64,000 nucleotides of DNA from Rhizobium sullae. Lineage in GTDB: Bacteria > Pseudomonadota > Alphaproteobacteria > Rhizobiales > Rhizobiaceae. The translations under genes and the position numbers were made by a program. The notes under the pieces were generated by a model. That model searched no databases. It saw only the letters and a program-made list of their open reading frames with translations, and was not told where the DNA came from. The DNA lies in assembly GCF_025200715.1 (NCBI RefSeq), contig NZ_CP104143.1:3234501-3298500 (forward strand), read 5' to 3'. Shown here in pieces: positions 1 through 9,305 of this stretch (position 1 is its first letter; each line of letters begins with the position of its first letter).

Positions 1-57
1 AAGGCGCCCGAGCTCGGAATGATAGAACTGGCGCAGATCGACAATATCCGTGTGCAT
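1..57 (-). CDS. SAM-dependent methyltransferase, N-terminal fragment (partial)
   Basis: Read on the minus strand, an ATG at 57 opens a frame that runs off the window edge: 19 residues, beginning MHTDIVDLRQFYHSEL. This N-terminus resembles the class I methyltransferase usually found divergent from glyoxalase II in rhizobia. That identification comes from memory of the family and from the neighbour, since no catalytic motif lies inside the window. The gene is divergent from gloB, with 89 bases between the two start codons, which must hold both promoters. Function beyond a likely methyltransferase cannot be stated. Confidence 0.6.
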   Translation of the reverse strand, partial: MHTDIVDLRQFYHSELGRL

Positions 58-146
58 CGCAATAAATGTTATCAGCGGGCGATTGGACTTCAAGGCCGGA
101 GCCTCTACATTCCGGACAAGTTTGTGGGAAAGAGGCCGTTTGGACA

Positions 147-917
147 ATGAAAGCCTTGGAATTAGAAGTTTTTCTCTGCCGATCCGATAATTTTGGCGTT
201 CTCGTGCATGATCCGGAGTCCGGGCTGACCGCGTCGATCGACGCGCCGGAAGAGGCAGCCGTAGCATCGGCTGCAAAGCGGCGCGGATGGAAGATTTCGC
301 ACATCTTCACCACGCATCACCACACTGATCATGTCGAAGGCAATCTGGCGCTGAAAGAGCAGTTCGGCTGTGAAATCATCGGTCCGGTCAACGAAGCTAT
401 TGCAATTCCCGGCCTCGACAAATCGATGGCCGATGGCGACAGCTTCCTCTTCGGTGACCACACGGTCAACGTCATCGAAACGCCGGGTCATACCGCGGGC
501 CATATCTGTTACCACTTCGCCGACGACAAACTGCTCTTTGCCGCCGATACGCTCTTTGCGCTCGGCTGTGGCCGTCTCTTCGAGCGTCCGGCCGCGGATA
601 TGTGGCATTCACTTCAGAAGCTGGCCGTTCTGCCGGACGAAACGGCAATCTATTTCGGCCATGAATATACGCTTTCGAACGCCCGTTTCGCCTTGACGAT
701 CGATCCGGCCAACGAGCGGCTGAAGACGCGTGCAGCAGAGATCGAAGCTTTGCGCGCTGAAGGCAGGTTCACCATCCCGACGACGCTGGCCCTGGAAAAG
801 GAAACTAATCCTTTCCTTCGTGCCGCGGATCCCGCGATCCGCCGCAATCTCCTGATGGAAAGCAAGACGAATGAGGAAGTCTTTGCGGAGATCCGCAGGC
901 GCAAGGACAATTTCTGA
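147..917 (+). CDS. gloB: Hydroxyacylglutathione hydrolase (glyoxalase II)
   Basis: Metallo-beta-lactamase-fold enzyme that hydrolyses S-lactoylglutathione to lactate and glutathione, the second step of cytosolic methylglyoxal detoxification. The 256-residue protein carries the binuclear metal motif HxHxDH (H57, H59, D61, H62), then H115, D134 and H172, the complete ligand set of the family, and the GHTAGH segment around 115-120. An in-frame start lies upstream at 66, but family length and the start of homology favour ATG 147. Its stop overlaps the next start by one base (TGATG), so the cupin gene is probably co-translated. Confidence 0.93.
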   Translation: MKALELEVFLCRSDNFGVLVHDPESGLTASIDAPEEAAVASAAKRRGWKISHIFTTHHHTDHVEGNLALKEQFGCEIIGPVNEAIAIPGLDKSMADGDSFLFGDHTVNVIETPGHTAGHICYHFADDKLLFAADTLFALGCGRLFERPAADMWHSLQKLAVLPDETAIYFGHEYTLSNARFALTIDPANERLKTRAAEIEALRAEGRFTIPTTLALEKETNPFLRAADPAIRRNLLMESKTNEEVFAEIRRRKDNF

Positions 918-1339
918 TGGTTCCCGACGAGATTATCGCGGCGCTGTCGATGCAGCCGCATCCGGAAGGCGGCTGGTACGTACAAACGTTTCGCGACGAC
1001 AACGGTGGAGATCGCGGACATTCGACGGCGATTTATTACCTGCTGAGGGCAGGGCAGCGTTCGCATTGGCATCGCGTTCACGATGCGGCGGAGGTCTGGC
1101 ATTACTACGCCGGTGCGCCGCTGGCGCTCCACCGGTCCGAAAACGGCGCGAAAAGCGAAACCTTGCGGCTGGGCACAGACTTGGCAAACGGCGAGCGCCC
1201 GCAGGCGGTCATTCCGGCAAACTGGTGGCAATCAGCAGAAACGCTCGGCGAATACACGCTTGTTGGCTGCACAGTGGCGCCCGGGTTCGAATTCTCGAAA
1301 TTTGAAATGGCACCGCCAAATTGGAAACCGGGCGGCTGA
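917..1339 (+). CDS. Cupin domain-containing protein (DUF985 family)
   Basis: A 140-residue protein of the cupin_5/DUF985 type. The start HPEGGWYVQTFR, the segment with SHWHRVHDAAEVWHYYAG and the C-terminal TLVGCTVAPGFEFSKFEMA are typical of this family of small single-domain beta-barrels. The cluster of His residues near 50-60 could bind a metal. The biochemical role of the family is not established; some relatives have been linked to sugar epimerase-like folds. It is translationally coupled to gloB through a TGATG overlap, which suggests a shared transcript but not necessarily a shared function. Confidence 0.85.
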   Translation: MVPDEIIAALSMQPHPEGGWYVQTFRDDNGGDRGHSTAIYYLLRAGQRSHWHRVHDAAEVWHYYAGAPLALHRSENGAKSETLRLGTDLANGERPQAVIPANWWQSAETLGEYTLVGCTVAPGFEFSKFEMAPPNWKPGG

Positions 1340-1342
1340 GAC

Positions 1343-2236
1343 CTATTCAGCCGCTGCAGTCTGTTCCCCGACGCTTTTGCGGCGAAACATTTCCTGAGCC
1401 GCAAGCACCGCACCGCCGGTGACCAGCAGGCAGGCAAGCGCGATACGCCAGCTTGGCTCGGCAAAACCGAATATCGTCAGGATAAGCGTCGAAAGCAGCG
1501 GCGCCGCATAGCTTGCCGCGCCGAGGATCTGGATGTCGCCGTTCTTGACGCCGTAATCCCAGGCATAGAAGGCTGCACCGACCGGGAAGAGCCCAAGACC
1601 GGCGACGGCGATCCATTCGAGGGCCGTTTCCGGCCAGACGGTCATTTCCAGGCCGAGATGGCAGAGAAACGACAAAATGGAGGTCGCAAGGCAGAAGCCG
1701 GTGACGACATCGGTCGAAACCGCGTCGAAGCGCCGCGTCAGCAGCGAGTAACCGGACCAAGTGAAGGCGCAAAGAAACGCCGCGCCATAACCGGCGGCAT
1801 ATGCACCGTCGAAATCGATGCCGTTGCGGCTCACGATCAGGAATGTGCCGCAGAGCCCTGCAAGCGCCCCTGCCACATGATACCAGCGCAGCCGTTCGCC
1901 CGGCAGCAGCGCCGAGCCGACAACGATGAGCAACGGCCAGAGATAGGCAATCAGCCCCGCCTCGACCGCGGGCGCATTCCGGAGCGCCGTGAAATAGAGG
2001 AAGTGATAGCCGAAAAGACCCGCGATGCCGATGATCCAGACCTTGGCTGGCTGCTTCAGGAGCGCCACGCGCGACGGATTGAGGATCAGCACGATGAAGC
2101 CCGGGATGCTGCCGATCGCAAAACAGATCGCCGAAAGTTGGAACGGCGGCATCTTACCGGACGCTGCGGTGAAGAGCGCCAGAAACGACCACATCAAAAT
2201 GGCCGTGAACCCGATCAATGTCGCCCGAAGCTTCAC
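1343..2236 (-). CDS. DMT/EamA family transporter (YddG-like exporter)
   Basis: 297 residues with about ten hydrophobic helices arranged as two EamA repeats, the architecture of drug/metabolite transporters in the inner membrane. The order of segments and the beginning (MKLRATLIGFTAILMWSFLA) resemble the aromatic amino acid exporter YddG, but the substrate cannot be told from sequence. It converges with the cupin gene, the two stops being only a few bases apart, and lies just downstream of the DUF3108 gene on the same strand (28 bases), so those two may be co-transcribed. Confidence 0.85.
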   Translation of the reverse strand: MKLRATLIGFTAILMWSFLALFTAASGKMPPFQLSAICFAIGSIPGFIVLILNPSRVALLKQPAKVWIIGIAGLFGYHFLYFTALRNAPAVEAGLIAYLWPLLIVVGSALLPGERLRWYHVAGALAGLCGTFLIVSRNGIDFDGAYAAGYGAAFLCAFTWSGYSLLTRRFDAVSTDVVTGFCLATSILSFLCHLGLEMTVWPETALEWIAVAGLGLFPVGAAFYAWDYGVKNGDIQILGAASYAAPLLSTLILTIFGFAEPSWRIALACLLVTGGAVLAAQEMFRRKSVGEQTAAAE

Positions 2237-2264
2237 CTGTCCCCCTTCACGGAGACCAACTCCG

Positions 2265-3041
2265 TCAGCTTGCGCGATATTTCACCGCGGTAATCGTCAC
2301 CGTTCCGTATTGCGTCGGAATGCGGACATAGACCGGAGCATATACATTCGCGGCATCCGCCTTTGCAAACCAGATTTCCATATTGCCGCTTCTGCTCAGG
2401 TAGTCGATATCCTTGCGGCCCTTCCTGTAGCCAGACCTCGGCACGAAACGCACACCGCAGACCGTCGCCTTGCCTGAGAATCCATCCGTCTTGAAGTCCT
2501 CGGAACCCTTTGGCGAAAGCACGAGGTCCATGCGCATCTCGCCATCATAGATCGGTAAGCGCTGCGAGCAGAGCTTCGTATCCGCCGGGAAGATCAATCC
2601 GGAGATGGGATCAAGGACAGAGCGCATATCGCCCGGCTTGACATCGACCCAGTTACGCGGCTGGCGCCGTTCCGGTTTCACCGTCGTTGAGACGATATTG
2701 CCGTTTCTATAGCGGACTTCATAGGTGCGCACGCGTTTGCCGCTCTTGTAGTAGAGGTAGTAGCGCTGCGCCTGGAGCCGGTCGTTGCGCAGGACACCGG
2801 TGACGCTGGTCTTCGCAGCAATGTTCGTCACAAGATCGGCAAGGCCCGCCGAGCTGATATTGCCTGAAACCTGGTAGCGCTGATCATTTCCGATTTGGGT
2901 CACGAAGGCGGCGCGTGCAATCGGCAGAATCCCGAGGGCAACCTTGTACTCCGTGCGATGACGGATTTCGGCCGCGCTGGCTGGAATGGACACCAGCGCT
3001 GCAATTAACGATAGGAAAATCCGCTTGCCCAAATGAGCCAT
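2265..3041 (-). CDS. DUF3108 domain-containing secreted protein
   Basis: 258 residues from ATG 3041, chosen because AAAGG lies eight bases upstream; a GTG at 3059 is in frame but has no ribosome site. The N-terminus is a Sec signal peptide (hydrophobic FLSLIAALVSIPASA, cleavage near ASA-AE). The rest matches the DUF3108 pattern: a lipocalin-like beta-rich periplasmic or envelope protein with KTSVTGVL and YYKSGKRVRTYEV segments. Function is unknown. It is divergent from rpmB with about 240 bases between. Confidence 0.8.
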   Translation of the reverse strand: MAHLGKRIFLSLIAALVSIPASAAEIRHRTEYKVALGILPIARAAFVTQIGNDQRYQVSGNISSAGLADLVTNIAAKTSVTGVLRNDRLQAQRYYLYYKSGKRVRTYEVRYRNGNIVSTTVKPERRQPRNWVDVKPGDMRSVLDPISGLIFPADTKLCSQRLPIYDGEMRMDLVLSPKGSEDFKTDGFSGKATVCGVRFVPRSGYRKGRKDIDYLSRSGNMEIWFAKADAANVYAPVYVRIPTQYGTVTITAVKYRAS

Positions 3042-3155
3042 GAAGAGAGCCTTTTTCACGGGCAGACAATGCCCTGCACAAACGGTCTATACTCCTGCCG
3101 CTATCCAAGCAAACACGAGCTTTTTGACGGAATTGCGGGAAAGGCCAAGGTTTGG

Positions 3156-3184
3156 CTTGACGCGGGCGGCCGGCCTGACTATAG
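3156..3184 (+). promoter_or_regulatory. Housekeeping sigma70-type promoter of rpmB
   Basis: CTTGAC at 3156-3161 and CTATAG at 3179-3184 are separated by exactly 17 bases. This is close to the alphaproteobacterial housekeeping consensus (CTTGAC-N17-CTATAT). It lies about 95 bases before the rpmB start and points toward it, giving a leader of roughly 85-90 bases. Confidence 0.75.
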
Positions 3185-3280
3185 AACCGCAACTTTCCAA
3201 TTATGGCCTGTTGGATTGCAGACCCGCGTTTGTCGGGGCATCGCAATTCGATGGTCTAGAAAAACAAGAATAGGTGTTCA

Positions 3281-3571
3281 ATGTCCCGCGTGTGCGAATT
3301 GACCGGCAAGGCCGTCCTGACTGGTAACAATGTCAGCCATGCCAACAACAAGACCAAGCGTCGGTTCCTGCCGAACCTGTGCCAGGTTACGCTGATCTCC
3401 GACGCTCTCGGCCAGCGCTACCGTCTGCGTGTTTCGGCTGCTGCCCTACGCTCCGTCGAGCATCGCGGTGGCCTCGATGCCTTCCTGGTCAAGGCAAGCG
3501 AAAACGAACTGTCGATGCGCGCTCGTCTGCTGCGCCGTCAGATCGTCAAGAAGACCGCCGAAGCCGCATAA
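3281..3571 (+). CDS. rpmB: 50S ribosomal protein L28
   Basis: 96 residues starting [33 protein letters not shown], the conserved L28 signature, with the basic C-terminal region that contacts 23S rRNA. It is a structural component of the large ribosomal subunit. Length is normal for alphaproteobacterial L28. It has its own strong promoter at 3156-3184 and is followed by a hairpin with a short T-run, so it is probably transcribed as a single gene with partial readthrough into the next one. Confidence 0.97.
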   Translation: MSRVCELTGKAVLTGNNVSHANNKTKRRFLPNLCQVTLISDALGQRYRLRVSAAALRSVEHRGGLDAFLVKASENELSMRARLLRRQIVKKTAEAA

Positions 3572-3599
3572 GCTTCGACATCTTCTTCGATACGGCTTC

Positions 3600-3634
3600 A
3601 AAGGCTTGCACGGCGAATACCGGACAAGCCTTTT
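3600..3634 (+). terminator. Hairpin terminator or attenuator after rpmB
   Basis: A perfect nine-base inverted repeat, AAAGGCTTG (3600-3608) and CAAGCCTTT (3625-3633), with a 16-base loop, ends in TTTT. It lies 29 bases after the rpmB stop and 50 bases before the start of the transporter gene. It could terminate rpmB or attenuate readthrough. Confidence 0.65.
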
Positions 3635-3683
3635 GCTTTGCCGGCCCAATGATCCAACTGGTGGCATCACCCAGGATAAAAAA

Positions 3684-4319
3684 ATGCTGAAGACCCGCTA
3701 TACCCTCCTCTATATCGCCCTGATGACGCTCGTCGTCGTGGCTTCCAACTTCCTCGTCCAGTTCCCGTTGACTGCCGAAATCGCAGGCATCAACCTTGCC
3801 GACATCCTGACCTGGGGCGCATTCACTTATCCGGTCGCCTTCCTGATCACCGACCTCACGAATCGCCAGTTCGGCCCTCAGGCAGCGCGAAAGGTCGTGT
3901 TCGCCGGCTTCGTCGTCGGCATCGGGCTTTCCTTCTTCACGTCAGTGCCGCGCATCGCGATCGCCTCTGGTTCCGCTTACCTCGCCGGCCAGCTGCTCGA
4001 TATCGCCGTCTTCAATCGTCTTCGCCGCCAGACCTGGTGGCGTGCGCCGCTCGTCGGTTCGCTCATCGGCTCGGCGCTCGATACGGCGATCTTCTTCTCC
4101 TTCGCCTTTGCCGCCTTCTTCGTCTTCCTCGGCCCGAACGATCCGTTTGCGCTGGAACCGGCCCCGGTCCTTGGTGCGTTTGCCGCTCAGGCGCCGCGGT
4201 GGATTTCCTGGGCGATCAGCGATTTCTCGGTGAAGATGCTCATGGGTCTCGTCATGCTGCTTCCCTACGGCGCACTCATGAACGTGCTGCGGCCGATGCA
4301 GCCGGTCCGGGCAAGCTGA
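3684..4319 (+). CDS. Queuosine precursor transporter (YhhQ/VUT family)
   Basis: 211 residues with six or so membrane helices. The segments INLADILTWGAFTYPVAFLITDLTNRQFG near residue 35 and the C-terminal WISWAISDFSVKMLMGLVMLLPYGAL are characteristic of the COG1738 family, which imports the queuosine precursor preQ0/preQ1 into the cytoplasm for tRNA modification. ATG 3684 was chosen because the preceding in-frame sequence overlaps the rpmB terminator hairpin and has no membrane-protein character. I looked for a preQ1 riboswitch in the leader and saw none. Confidence 0.85.
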   Translation: MLKTRYTLLYIALMTLVVVASNFLVQFPLTAEIAGINLADILTWGAFTYPVAFLITDLTNRQFGPQAARKVVFAGFVVGIGLSFFTSVPRIAIASGSAYLAGQLLDIAVFNRLRRQTWWRAPLVGSLIGSALDTAIFFSFAFAAFFVFLGPNDPFALEPAPVLGAFAAQAPRWISWAISDFSVKMLMGLVMLLPYGALMNVLRPMQPVRAS

Positions 4320-4324
4320 TGGCC

Positions 4325-4352
4325 AGAAGGCCCGCCTTCGAGCGGGCCTTCT
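4325..4352. terminator. Bidirectional terminator between convergent genes
   Basis: A perfect 11-base inverted repeat, AGAAGGCCCGC (4325-4335) and GCGGGCCTTCT (4342-4352), with a six-base loop, lies between the convergent transporter and phytase-like genes. Its right arm includes the stop codon region of the minus-strand gene. T-runs are weak, but the symmetry and location suit termination in both directions. Confidence 0.7.
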
Positions 4353-5343
4353 ATTCAGTGAGACGAAATTCCAGCATGAGGTTTCGCTCCAGAATGGAGT
4401 GGTTGTCATCGGAAACAATGATCACATGCGTGCTGCCGTCCGGCGCCTGAAAGGCATCCAAGCCTTCCATATTGTCGATCTGGTAACCGAAATCGGCCGT
4501 CAATAAAATTTTGCCATCGACGACGGCGTCCGGCCTGATCTCTGCCGCGGCGATACGGCGGATGCGCATGCCGATGCCATTGGCGATGTTGAAACGCCGC
4601 TCCAGAAGCAGAAGATCGCCGTCCGGCAGAAAGGCACCGTCCGTCGGGTCGAAATCGCCGTTGTGCGTCACCGCGAAGCGTCCCTTGAGCGGACCGTCGA
4701 GGATCGCGCCGTGGACATTTCCCCCCCGATCCCGGCTCTCTTCCGAGATAATGACGGTCGCTCCCTTCAGAGCGCTTTCGGGCGGAGCCGCCGCCAGCGT
4801 CTCAAAGCCGCGGCCGCCTCGGAGTGATCTCATCGGCACGAGAAGCGGGATGGAGGCAACCGATGACGAGGTCTCGAACCCAAGATCGGGGTAGACCTCG
4901 ACCCGATGGTCTTGTTCGAAGGAGACTAGGACCTGGTCACCCTTGAGGGCAAGACCCTCGGCGTCCATGTGCCCTTTGCCCTCGAAAGTCCGCCCGCTTC
5001 CGTTTCGCATGGGCGCGATTCCAACGCCGGACACACCGGAAAGCTTGTCCTGCTGGTCACGTTCAATGCTGCCGGTCAGCCAGTGGCCGGTATCCAGCAC
5101 ACCGACGAAATGCTTCCCATCCGGTCTGAAACGGATCGACGACCACGAGCCGAAGAGCGGGTTGCCAGACACCATCTCCAGCCCACCAAGGAATTCCAGC
5201 GGCCCGAACTTGGTCTCGCTGGAGCCGATCTTGAAGGTCGAAATGACGCGGCTGCTGACATCCACGCTCTCGCCCGCAACCGCGATCGAAGCATCCCCCG
5301 CGAGACAAAGAGCAAGCAAAGCGGCGCGGGACAAACGGATCAT
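4351..5343 (-). CDS. Esterase-like activity of phytase family protein (secreted)
   Basis: 330 residues from ATG 5343. The first 24 form a clear signal peptide (MIRLSRAALLALCLAGDASIAVAG), which fixes this start rather than an upstream in-frame one inside cobT. The mature part matches the phytase-like beta-propeller family (PF13449), with FLGGLEMVSGNPLFGSWSSIRF, DAEGLALKGDQVLVSFEQDHRV and a C-terminal QIDNMEGLDAF motif. The predicted site is the periplasm; the substrate is unknown and phytase activity should not be assumed. The gene starts 22 bases after the cobT stop and may ride on the cobST transcript. Confidence 0.8.
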   Translation of the reverse strand: MIRLSRAALLALCLAGDASIAVAGESVDVSSRVISTFKIGSSETKFGPLEFLGGLEMVSGNPLFGSWSSIRFRPDGKHFVGVLDTGHWLTGSIERDQQDKLSGVSGVGIAPMRNGSGRTFEGKGHMDAEGLALKGDQVLVSFEQDHRVEVYPDLGFETSSSVASIPLLVPMRSLRGGRGFETLAAAPPESALKGATVIISEESRDRGGNVHGAILDGPLKGRFAVTHNGDFDPTDGAFLPDGDLLLLERRFNIANGIGMRIRRIAAAEIRPDAVVDGKILLTADFGYQIDNMEGLDAFQAPDGSTHVIIVSDDNHSILERNLMLEFRLTE

Positions 5344-5365
5344 CAAGCGCCGGTTCCTTTCGGCA

Positions 5366-7267
5366 TCAGCTTGCACGTCGCAGGCGGCCGCCGCGCGGCT
5401 GCGCTGCCTGATCTTCGAAGAGTGAGGCAAGCTGCTCGGTCATAGCACCTGCAAGCTCATCCGCGTCCACGATGGTCACGGCACGGCGATAATAGCGCGT
5501 CACGTCGTGGCCGATGCCGATCGCCAGCAGTTCGACCGGCGAACGGGTCTCGATCTGTTCGATCACAGCGCGCAGGTGACGCTCGAGGTAGTTGCCGGGA
5601 TTGACCGACAGAGTCGAATCATCGACCGGCGCGCCATCCGAAATCATCATCAGGATGCGGCGCTGCTCGCGGCGCGCGAGAAGCCGGTTATGCGCCCAAA
5701 TCAGCGCTTCGCCGTCGATGTTTTCCTTGAGCAGCCCTTCGCGCATCATCAGGCCGAGATTGGTGCGCGCGCGGCGCCACGGCGCGTCGGCAGACTTGTA
5801 TACGATGTGACGCAGGTCGTTGAGGCGGCCGGGCGTCTGCGGCTTGCCGCCGGCAAGCCAGCTCTCGCGCGCCTGCCCGCCCTTCCAGGCCTTGGTCGTG
5901 AAGCCAAGGATCTCGACCTTGACGCCGCAACGCTCCAGCGTGCGGGCCAGAATATCGGCGCAGGTGGCTGCAACGGTGATCGGGCGTCCGCGCATCGAGC
6001 CCGAATTGTCGATCAGCAGCGTCACGACCGTATCGCGGAACTGTGTGTCCCGCTCCATCTTGAAGGACAGCGGCTGCATCGGATCAATGATGATGCGCTG
6101 CAGGCGGGCCGTATCGAGATAGCCCTCTTCCAAGTCGAAGTCCCAGGAGCGGCTCTGCTGCGCCATCAGCCGGCGCTGCAGTCGATTGGCGAGCCGGCCG
6201 ACAGCGCCCTGCAGGTGCGCGAGTTGCTTGTCGAGGAAGGCGCGCAGGCGCTCCAGTTCGGCAGCGTCGCAAAGCTCCTCGGCAGTGATGATCTCGTCGA
6301 ACTCTTCGGTAAAGACGTGATAATCGACCTTCTCGTTGAAATCGGCAAAAGGCGTGTTCGGACGACGGGTTTCGCCCGGCGTTTCCGAATCGTCCTCGCC
6401 CTCTTCCATCATGTCGTCGTCGGAGATCTCGGCGCCCTCGGTCTCGCCGTCTTCCATCTGCTCGTCGGCGACCTCGCTGTCCTCAACAGGAGCAGCGTCC
6501 GTGCCGGCGTCGTCATCCACTTCGTCTTGATCGGACTCGTCGCCATTCGGCTGGTCTTGCTGATCCTGCTCGTCGTCCTGGTCGGGTTCGCTGTCGTCAC
6601 CGCCGTATTCTTCCGCCATTTCCATGGCGGAGAGCATGTGGCGGATCGCCTTCGAGAAGGCCTGCTGGTCATTGATGACGCTTGCGAGGTCATCGAGTTC
6701 GGAGCCCGCCTTCTCCTCTATAAAGGGCCGCCAGAGATCGAGAACCTTTCCCGCAGAGGCCGGCGGCTTCTGGCCGGTCAGTTTCTCGCGCACCATCATG
6801 GCGACAGCTTCGCTGACCGGCGCATCCTCCTGCCGCTCGATGCCTGTGAAATTCGCTTTCGCGTATTTCTCCTCGGCCATGGAACGCAGGTTCGCGGCCA
6901 CACCCTCCATGCGCAGCGTGCCGATCGATTCGACGCGCGCCTGTTCGACGGCATCGAAAATCGCCCGCGCGTCCGGACCCTGCGGCGCCATCGTCGCATG
7001 GACCTTCTCATCGTGGCAGGCAAGCCGAAGAGCCATGGAATCGCCGAGCCCGCGGGTCACCGCCAGCTCATGCGCCGTCGGCCGCTTGGAAAGTTCCGGC
7101 AGGCGAATACGCTCAGCCGTCATGCCAGGGCGTTCGTTGGCGAACGTCACCTCGACCTCGCTGTCGCCCGCAATCGCCCGGACGCAGCCGGTTATCGCAC
7201 GCCGCAACGGCTCGACGTCGACCGGGCCGTTCGGCTTTGCTTTCGAATTGTCACCACGAGACACCAT
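5366..7267 (-). CDS. cobT: Cobaltochelatase subunit CobT
   Basis: 633 residues. CobT and CobS form the AAA+/VWA motor of the aerobic cobaltochelatase, which with CobN inserts Co2+ into hydrogenobyrinic acid a,c-diamide in cobalamin synthesis. The N-terminal domain is followed by a very acidic low-complexity linker around residues 205-300 (runs of D, E and Q) and a C-terminal von Willebrand A domain with a MIDAS motif DNSGSMRG near residue 420 and an ISDGAPVDD motif later. Length fits rhizobial CobT. It starts 12 bases after the cobS stop, so the two are an operon; CobN is not in the window. Confidence 0.95.
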   Translation of the reverse strand: MVSRGDNSKAKPNGPVDVEPLRRAITGCVRAIAGDSEVEVTFANERPGMTAERIRLPELSKRPTAHELAVTRGLGDSMALRLACHDEKVHATMAPQGPDARAIFDAVEQARVESIGTLRMEGVAANLRSMAEEKYAKANFTGIERQEDAPVSEAVAMMVREKLTGQKPPASAGKVLDLWRPFIEEKAGSELDDLASVINDQQAFSKAIRHMLSAMEMAEEYGGDDSEPDQDDEQDQQDQPNGDESDQDEVDDDAGTDAAPVEDSEVADEQMEDGETEGAEISDDDMMEEGEDDSETPGETRRPNTPFADFNEKVDYHVFTEEFDEIITAEELCDAAELERLRAFLDKQLAHLQGAVGRLANRLQRRLMAQQSRSWDFDLEEGYLDTARLQRIIIDPMQPLSFKMERDTQFRDTVVTLLIDNSGSMRGRPITVAATCADILARTLERCGVKVEILGFTTKAWKGGQARESWLAGGKPQTPGRLNDLRHIVYKSADAPWRRARTNLGLMMREGLLKENIDGEALIWAHNRLLARREQRRILMMISDGAPVDDSTLSVNPGNYLERHLRAVIEQIETRSPVELLAIGIGHDVTRYYRRAVTIVDADELAGAMTEQLASLFEDQAAQPRGGRLRRAS

Positions 7268-7279
7268 GATCGACCGGCC

Positions 7280-8272
7280 TTAGGCCTCCAGCACGATGTT
7301 GGCTGCGCTTTCCTTGAGCTCGATACCGAAGGCGCGCTGATAGTGCTCGGCGACCAGCGGACGCTCCAGTTCGTCGCACTTGTTGAGGAAGGTGACGCGG
7401 AAGGCGAAGGCGAGATCGCCGAAGATATCAGCGTTTTCGGCCCAGGTGATGACCGTGCGCGGACTCATGACGGTCGAGAGATCGCCATTCATGAACGAAG
7501 CGCGCGTCAGATCGGCAACTCGGACCATCTTGGAGACGATGTCTCGGCCGTTCTTGTCTTTCCCAAAGCTCTTCACCTTGGCGGCGACGATATTCACTTC
7601 ATGTTCGTGCGGCAGGTAATTCAGCGTCGTCACGATCGACCAGCGGTCCATCTGCGCCTGGTTGATCTGCTGCGTGCCGTGATAGAGGCCGGTCGTATCG
7701 CCAAGGCCGATGGTGTTGGCCGTCGCGAACAGCCGGAAGGCCGGATGCGGACGGATGACGCGGCTCTGGTCGAGCAGCGTCAGGCGACCGGAGGATTCCA
7801 GCACGCGCTGAATGACGAACATGACGTCCGGACGGCCGGCGTCATATTCATCGAAGACGAGCGCGACATTGTGCTGATAGGCCCAGGGCAGGATGCCGTC
7901 CTTGAATTCCGTGACCTGAAGGCCGTCCCTGACGACAATCGCATCCTTGCCGACGAGATCGATACGGCTGACATGGCTGTCGAGATTGATGCGCACGCAC
8001 GGCCAGTTGAGACGGGCAGCGACCTGCTCGATATGCGAGGATTTGCCAGTGCCGTGATAGCCGGAGATCATGACGCGCCGATTATGCGCAAAGCCCGCAA
8101 GAATGGCGAGCGTCGTCTCGCGATCGAAGAGATAGTCGTTATCGAGATCCGGAACGTAGGCATCGCCCTTGCTGTAAGCCGGTACGCGGATATCGGAATC
8201 AATCCCGAAGACCTCCCTGACCGAAACGGTGGTGTCTGGAAGCTCGGAAATATCAAGGTCAATCTTGCTCAT
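7280..8272 (-). CDS. cobS: Cobaltochelatase subunit CobS (AAA+ ATPase)
   Basis: 330 residues from ATG 8272, the second of two adjacent ATGs; GGAG lies five bases before it, whereas the first ATG is too close. It is an AAA+ ATPase with Walker A GYHGTGKS at 71-78 and Walker B FDEYDAG around 140-146. The N-terminal segment [23 protein letters not shown] is typical of CobS. It hydrolyses ATP with CobT to drive cobalt insertion by CobN. It is the first gene of the cobS-cobT unit. I saw no cobalamin riboswitch in the 311 bases before it. Confidence 0.96.
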   Translation of the reverse strand: MSKIDLDISELPDTTVSVREVFGIDSDIRVPAYSKGDAYVPDLDNDYLFDRETTLAILAGFAHNRRVMISGYHGTGKSSHIEQVAARLNWPCVRINLDSHVSRIDLVGKDAIVVRDGLQVTEFKDGILPWAYQHNVALVFDEYDAGRPDVMFVIQRVLESSGRLTLLDQSRVIRPHPAFRLFATANTIGLGDTTGLYHGTQQINQAQMDRWSIVTTLNYLPHEHEVNIVAAKVKSFGKDKNGRDIVSKMVRVADLTRASFMNGDLSTVMSPRTVITWAENADIFGDLAFAFRVTFLNKCDELERPLVAEHYQRAFGIELKESAANIVLEA

Positions 8273-8583
8273 CATGTCTCCAAGGCGGGTGCTTCCACCC
8301 GGCCATACTATCTCAGGCCATTTCGCAACCATGACGCCGCAGCTTTGTTCCGCGCCGTTTCAAGGTGGGAGCGTCGGCGATACTTCTCCGGGACTGAAGC
8401 GAAACCTCGGCGGGATAATGACCGCGTGCGAGCATTCTGGAACAAAGTCCCGGACAAGAAACGCCGCGTCCGGAAGGTTGGCAAAGGCGGCGATGGCAAA
8501 ACGCACAGATCCATGCCGCGTTTGCCTGCGGCCTCAGCCGATTTGGACCATACCCGATTGAAAGCGGAGAGCAAGGACAGGAA
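8273..8583. other. 311-base gap between dnaJ-like gene and cobS
   Basis: No convincing gene is present; the open frames here are short and Arg/Ser/Ala-rich, as in antisense GC-rich DNA. The region should hold the cobS promoter. An eight-base inverted repeat, TCCGGGAC at 8387-8394 and GTCCCGGA at 8447-8454, is separated by 52 bases and could be structural or a regulator site. No riboswitch-like conserved box was recognised. Confidence 0.4.
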
Positions 8584-9198
8584 TTAACAAAAACCGTTCT
8601 GCTTCAACAATTGATAGGCCTGGATGACGGCGCGGAAGCGCTCTTCGGAACCGCGGTCGCCGCCGTTGGCATCGGGATGATGCTTCTTGACCAGTTCCTT
8701 GTAGCGGGTCTTGATCTCGGCAGAGGTGGCACTTGCCTGCAGCCCCATCGTATCGAAGGCCTTAGCCTCCAGACTCTTCAGCTTGCGTGGTTCCGGAAAG
8801 CGCGGACCGCTGCCCTTGGCGCCGCTGACGAAACCGAAGGGATCGCGCACGCGGCTATAGGCGCCGGAACGGATATCGGAATGCAGCGGGCTGTCCTTCG
8901 CCGCCTTGTTGACGCCGACGGTCCAGGTCGGGCGGTGGCCGGTAACCGCTTCCTTCTGATAGCGCGCGATTTCGCCGTCCGAAAGGCCGGAAAAATAATT
9001 GTAGCCCTTGTTGTATTCTTTGACGTGCTCGAAGCAGAAAAGAAAGAACTGACCTTCGGCATTGCGTCCGACGGGAGCGCGATGCACGCCTTTTTTGTCG
9101 CAGCCGTCCCACTGGCAGACTGGAGGAGCCTGCTCGGTTTCCTGCTCGCGCTTGCGGCGGGTACGAATGCGGTCGAAATATTTGGAATCGAGTCTCAT
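8584..9198 (-). CDS. DnaJ domain-containing protein with N-terminal Cys/His segment
   Basis: 204 residues from ATG 9198. The C-terminal 60 residues form a J domain with the invariant HPD (KELVKKHHPDANGG), able to stimulate a DnaK-type ATPase. The N-terminal half is not that of DnaJ: it holds CQWDGCDKKGVHRAP and FFLFCFEHVKEYN, a possible Cys/His metal site. It lacks the Gly/Phe region and the four CxxCxGxG zinc repeats, so it is a J-domain co-chaperone, not DnaJ itself. It is divergent from bolA. Confidence 0.87.
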   Translation of the reverse strand: MRLDSKYFDRIRTRRKREQETEQAPPVCQWDGCDKKGVHRAPVGRNAEGQFFLFCFEHVKEYNKGYNYFSGLSDGEIARYQKEAVTGHRPTWTVGVNKAAKDSPLHSDIRSGAYSRVRDPFGFVSGAKGSGPRFPEPRKLKSLEAKAFDTMGLQASATSAEIKTRYKELVKKHHPDANGGDRGSEERFRAVIQAYQLLKQNGFC

Positions 9199-9305
9199 GA
9201 CGGCGCTAATTATGGGCCTGCGAAGAGGCGACAACAAGAATTGACAAACACGATTGTTGCTGGCTTGGTGGGAACCCCCTTTTTGCGAAGCAACCGGACG
9301 AAATC

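Noticed and set aside
3635..3683. preQ1 riboswitch before the YhhQ-type transporter
   Set aside because: The A-rich bases before the ATG suggested it, but the short stem, C-rich loop and conserved tail of preQ1 classes could not be fitted.
8273..8583. Cobalamin riboswitch before cobS
   Set aside because: No B12-box-like conserved segment or characteristic junction was recognised.
5507..8587. A 1026-residue open frame on the plus strand opposite cobT and cobS
   Set aside because: It is antisense to two well-supported genes and its composition (Arg, Asp, Ala, Leu-rich without domains) is what GC-rich coding DNA gives on the other strand.
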